Source: DATFAS01 sp035254305
Lineage (GTDB): Bacteria > Bacillota > Bacilli > Aneurinibacillales > RAOX-1
Assembly: GCA_035254305.1 (NCBI GenBank)
Contig: DATFAS010000073.1
Location: 1-6,645, forward strand
Length of the DNA stretch: 6,645 nucleotides
Direction of reading: 5' to 3'
The position numbers and the translations under genes were made by a program. Positions 4,916-6,645 of this stretch are shown here, one piece after another (the stretch's first letter is position 1; each line of letters opens with the position of its first letter). Below the pieces are notes generated by a model that saw only the letters and a list, made by a program, of their open reading frames with translations, had not been told where the DNA came from and did no database searches.

Positions 4916-6241
4916 TTACTCGACTTGCTTTCTCTGAATTTCTTGGGTATAGGATGTTTCGTACGAGGACCAATTCACCACGTTCTCTAGAACTATGGCT
5001 ACTAGAATACCCAGTAGCAGCCCATTGCTTAGTAATGGGCGAAGGTACATATGAATCGAAACGAAAGCTGTCGCCGGAAGATTCATAATCGCTAATCCGA
5101 GTAAAGTAGGTGCTGCCAATCGATAGATCGTTTTGGAATTAAAACGAATCCCTTCTATATTACGAAGTGCAGACCCGAATAATTGGAGATAAGCAACAAA
5201 CAAGACCGCATCCCCTACACTTATGGGAAGTGTAGAAAAGAAAGAACCTAGGGCAGGAATGGACCCAAGAATAACAAATAAGAAGGACCCTATCACAAAA
5301 GCGGATCGTTCAACTATCCGCGTTGTTTGAATAAAACCAATCGATGAGGCGTATGGTGCATAGGGTACTAACCCAAATAGACCAGAGATCATAGAATTAA
5401 AACCCGTGACAATGAAAGAACGCTTGTAAACAGCGTCAGACATTTTTGTTTCATAGATGTTTTCAGCTCCCCGCAATGTGGCCACAGTATTCGTCGTATT
5501 GATGAGGCCTGTCAGAATGGCCATAATGACAACTCCCCATGCTAAGTGAGTAACACCTCCCCAGGGAAACAGGATTAACAGAGTAGAGGTAGAACCTGTA
5601 CTCAGATTTTCAGTTGGAAACCAAAGGCTGTACGCAATCCAACCGACAACAATACCAATTAAAATAGAGAAATTACTGACTAGTCCCTTCCCACTCACCG
5701 TTAAGACACTGACAATAAATACGAGGAGAAAGGAGAGGCAAGCAATGGGTACGTTAATACGGCCTTCACTAGTAAATCCCACCATTCCCTTAAAAAATAT
5801 CAAGATCAACTGACTAGTAAGAAGCAGCAAGAAAACACTCATTACGATGGGGGTAAATATTTTATTCAACACTTTCCCAATGCCCATCGTACCAAGTAAA
5901 GCAATGAGTATTCCGGATAATAAAATCCCAACGGAAAGGGACCCACCGACAACACTTAGATCCATCTGCGAAGCACTTGCTGTCGCACATAGACTTAAAA
6001 TAACGCCCCACCATAATCCAGATTGTCCTTCCATAAGAGAATACCGATGACCCAAAAAGGCTTGCAGTAGACAGGCGATTCCTGTATAAATAAATGAACG
6101 CTGAACCGAAGCTGTGGTTTCGGCTAGTGGCAGCTGTAAAGCAGTTCCAACAGATAGTGGAATGACAACGGTATTGGTAAACATAAAAAAAAGCCATTGT
6201 AATCCAGCTAAGAAGGTTGCTACTGGGGAAAGTTGAGACAA
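4916..6241 (-). CDS. NCS2-family purine/pyrimidine permease
   Basis: Membrane transporter of the nucleobase-cation symporter 2 (uracil/xanthine permease) family, 441 residues with 12-14 hydrophobic segments. Recognisable landmarks are LQWLFFMFTNTVVIPLSVG (14-32) in the first helix, HRYSLMEGQSGLWWG in the third-helix region, and the family block SMISGLFGLVPYAPYASSIGFIQTTR (about 284-309) before the last core helices. Compared with UraA-type members as I recall them, QH in helix 1 is QW here (15-16), and YGENIG is YASSIG (297-302), so a Glu implicated in substrate binding is replaced by Ser. The protein therefore belongs to a side branch (B. subtilis YwdJ-like is my best guess), and its substrate, purine or pyrimidine, is uncertain. 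The start is TTG 6241, seven bases after a perfect AGGAGGT. It has its own promoter and terminator. No purine riboswitch fits in the roughly 65-base leader. Confidence 0.88.
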   Translation of the reverse strand: MSQLSPVATFLAGLQWLFFMFTNTVVIPLSVGTALQLPLAETTASVQRSFIYTGIACLLQAFLGHRYSLMEGQSGLWWGVILSLCATASASQMDLSVVGGSLSVGILLSGILIALLGTMGIGKVLNKIFTPIVMSVFLLLLTSQLILIFFKGMVGFTSEGRINVPIACLSFLLVFIVSVLTVSGKGLVSNFSILIGIVVGWIAYSLWFPTENLSTGSTSTLLILFPWGGVTHLAWGVVIMAILTGLINTTNTVATLRGAENIYETKMSDAVYKRSFIVTGFNSMISGLFGLVPYAPYASSIGFIQTTRIVERSAFVIGSFLFVILGSIPALGSFFSTLPISVGDAVLFVAYLQLFGSALRNIEGIRFNSKTIYRLAAPTLLGLAIMNLPATAFVSIHMYLRPLLSNGLLLGILVAIVLENVVNWSSYETSYTQEIQRKQVE

Positions 6242-6312
6242 TCTAGTTACCTCCTAAAGCTATTTTTAAAGAACTTTCCAATGAAGAATTTGTCCTTTTT
6301 TCATATTACTTT

Positions 6313-6341
6313 ATTATAGCCTGTTATGAAATACATTTAAA
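6313..6341 (-). promoter_or_regulatory. Sigma-A type promoter of the permease gene
   Basis: On the minus strand TTTAAA (6341-6336) and a perfect TATAAT (6318-6313) are spaced by 17 bases. RNA would start near 6306, giving a leader of about 65 bases. The -35 lies in the U-tract of the preceding chemoreceptor terminator. Confidence 0.65.
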
Positions 6342-6365
6342 AACCACCGATGGAATCGGTGGTTT
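6336..6365 (-). terminator. Intrinsic terminator of the chemoreceptor gene
   Basis: Perfect 11-base stem AAACCACCGAT / ATCGGTGGTTT (6341-6365) with a three-base loop. On the minus strand it is followed by TTAAATGTATTT, so a run of five T's ends the stem. It lies about 15 bases after the chemoreceptor stop codon. Confidence 0.9.
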
Positions 6366-6380
6366 GGTGATAAAGTATAA

Positions 6381-6645
6381 TTAAATTTTAAATTGCTTCG
6401 TAATATCCTCAAGGGCTTGTGCCAGTTGACTGAGAGATTCGGCATCCTTCGAGATCTGATTAGAAGATGCTGCCTGCTGATCACTTGCGGCACTTACCTG
6501 TTGGGCTCCTGCTGAGGCTTGCTCAGTTACAGCAGAAATATTCTCGATATTGTTGCTAATAATTCCACTCTTGTCTTCAAGTTGAACCATATAATCCTCT
6601 AATTGCTTCGCCTCTGAAACGACTTGATCCATCGTTGTATTAATG
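6381..6645 (-). CDS. Methyl-accepting chemotaxis protein, C-terminal end (partial)
   Basis: The frame is open to the right edge, so only the last 87 residues are seen (INTTMDQVVSEAKQLEDY...EDITKQFKI). The visible part is a long amphipathic helix with Ala/Ser/Gln-rich heptads, including ISAVTEQASAGAQQVSAASDQ, typical of the descending helix of the MCP signalling domain, which carries a methylation region and ends in LxxITKQFKI. The highly conserved hairpin tip that contacts CheA and CheW would lie before the window edge. The Met at 6632 is internal, not the start: the reading continues in frame upstream, and MCPs are several hundred residues long. The ligand-binding part is not visible, so the stimulus is unknown. 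Confidence 0.88.
   Translation of the reverse strand, partial: INTTMDQVVSEAKQLEDYMVQLEDKSGIISNNIENISAVTEQASAGAQQVSAASDQQAASSNQISKDAESLSQLAQALEDITKQFKI

Noticed and set aside
4673..4990. 105-codon rightward frame across the mntH promoter and permease end
   Set aside because: It crosses promoter palindromes and the permease terminator, lacks a ribosome site, and its product shows no recognisable domain.
5862..6197. 111-codon leftward frame overlapping the permease in another frame
   Set aside because: It lies wholly inside the permease gene, has no start signals, and has an odd Cys/Trp/Phe-rich composition typical of a shifted frame of a membrane protein.
6242..6306. Purine riboswitch in the permease leader
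   Set aside because: The leader is only about 65 bases and shows neither the three-way junction pairing nor a terminator/antiterminator pair.

Overview
The window comes from a low- to mid-GC, endospore-forming Bacillota of the order Bacillales. The main evidence is a complete six-gene gerPABCDEF spore-coat/germination operon with a matching sporulation (sigma-K type) promoter. Strong Shine-Dalgarno sequences of the AAGGAGGTGATC type, TTG and GTG starts, and U-tract terminators also fit Bacillales. I cannot fix the genus from sequence reading alone.

Layout, left to right. Positions 1-249 hold no complete gene; a leftward promoter and the first codons of a gene leaving the window may be present. 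Next come an intrinsic terminator, a leftward YkhA-type acyl-CoA thioesterase (285-803), and a small leftward gene for a GerPD-like protein (861-1040). The intergenic region at 1041-1195 carries two divergent sigma-K-like promoters. One drives the small gerPD-like gene; the other drives the rightward gerPA-gerPB-gerPC-gerPD-gerPE-gerPF cluster (1196-3143), which is tightly packed and ends at a strong terminator (3264-3298). The right half is leftward: an Nramp manganese transporter, mntH (3372-4682), with two tandem palindromes resembling MntR boxes just upstream; an NCS2-family nucleobase permease (4916-6241) with its own promoter and terminator; and the last 87 codons of a methyl-accepting chemotaxis protein (6381-6645) that enters from the right edge.

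How the parts work together. The GerP proteins are made in the mother cell late in sporulation and sit in the inner coat, where they let small germinants reach the receptors. The divergent GerPD-like gene appears to belong to the same regulatory unit, so this locus probably makes seven GerP-family proteins, two of them of GerPD type. The thioesterase, Mn transporter, permease and chemoreceptor are independent vegetative-type units with their own signals. The thioesterase may also receive late-sporulation read-through from the small gene, because no terminator lies between them.

The observations most worth following are the divergent sigma-K promoter pair with its extra GerPD paralogue, and the double palindrome at the mntH promoter. 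No mobile element, CRISPR array, tRNA or rRNA was seen.
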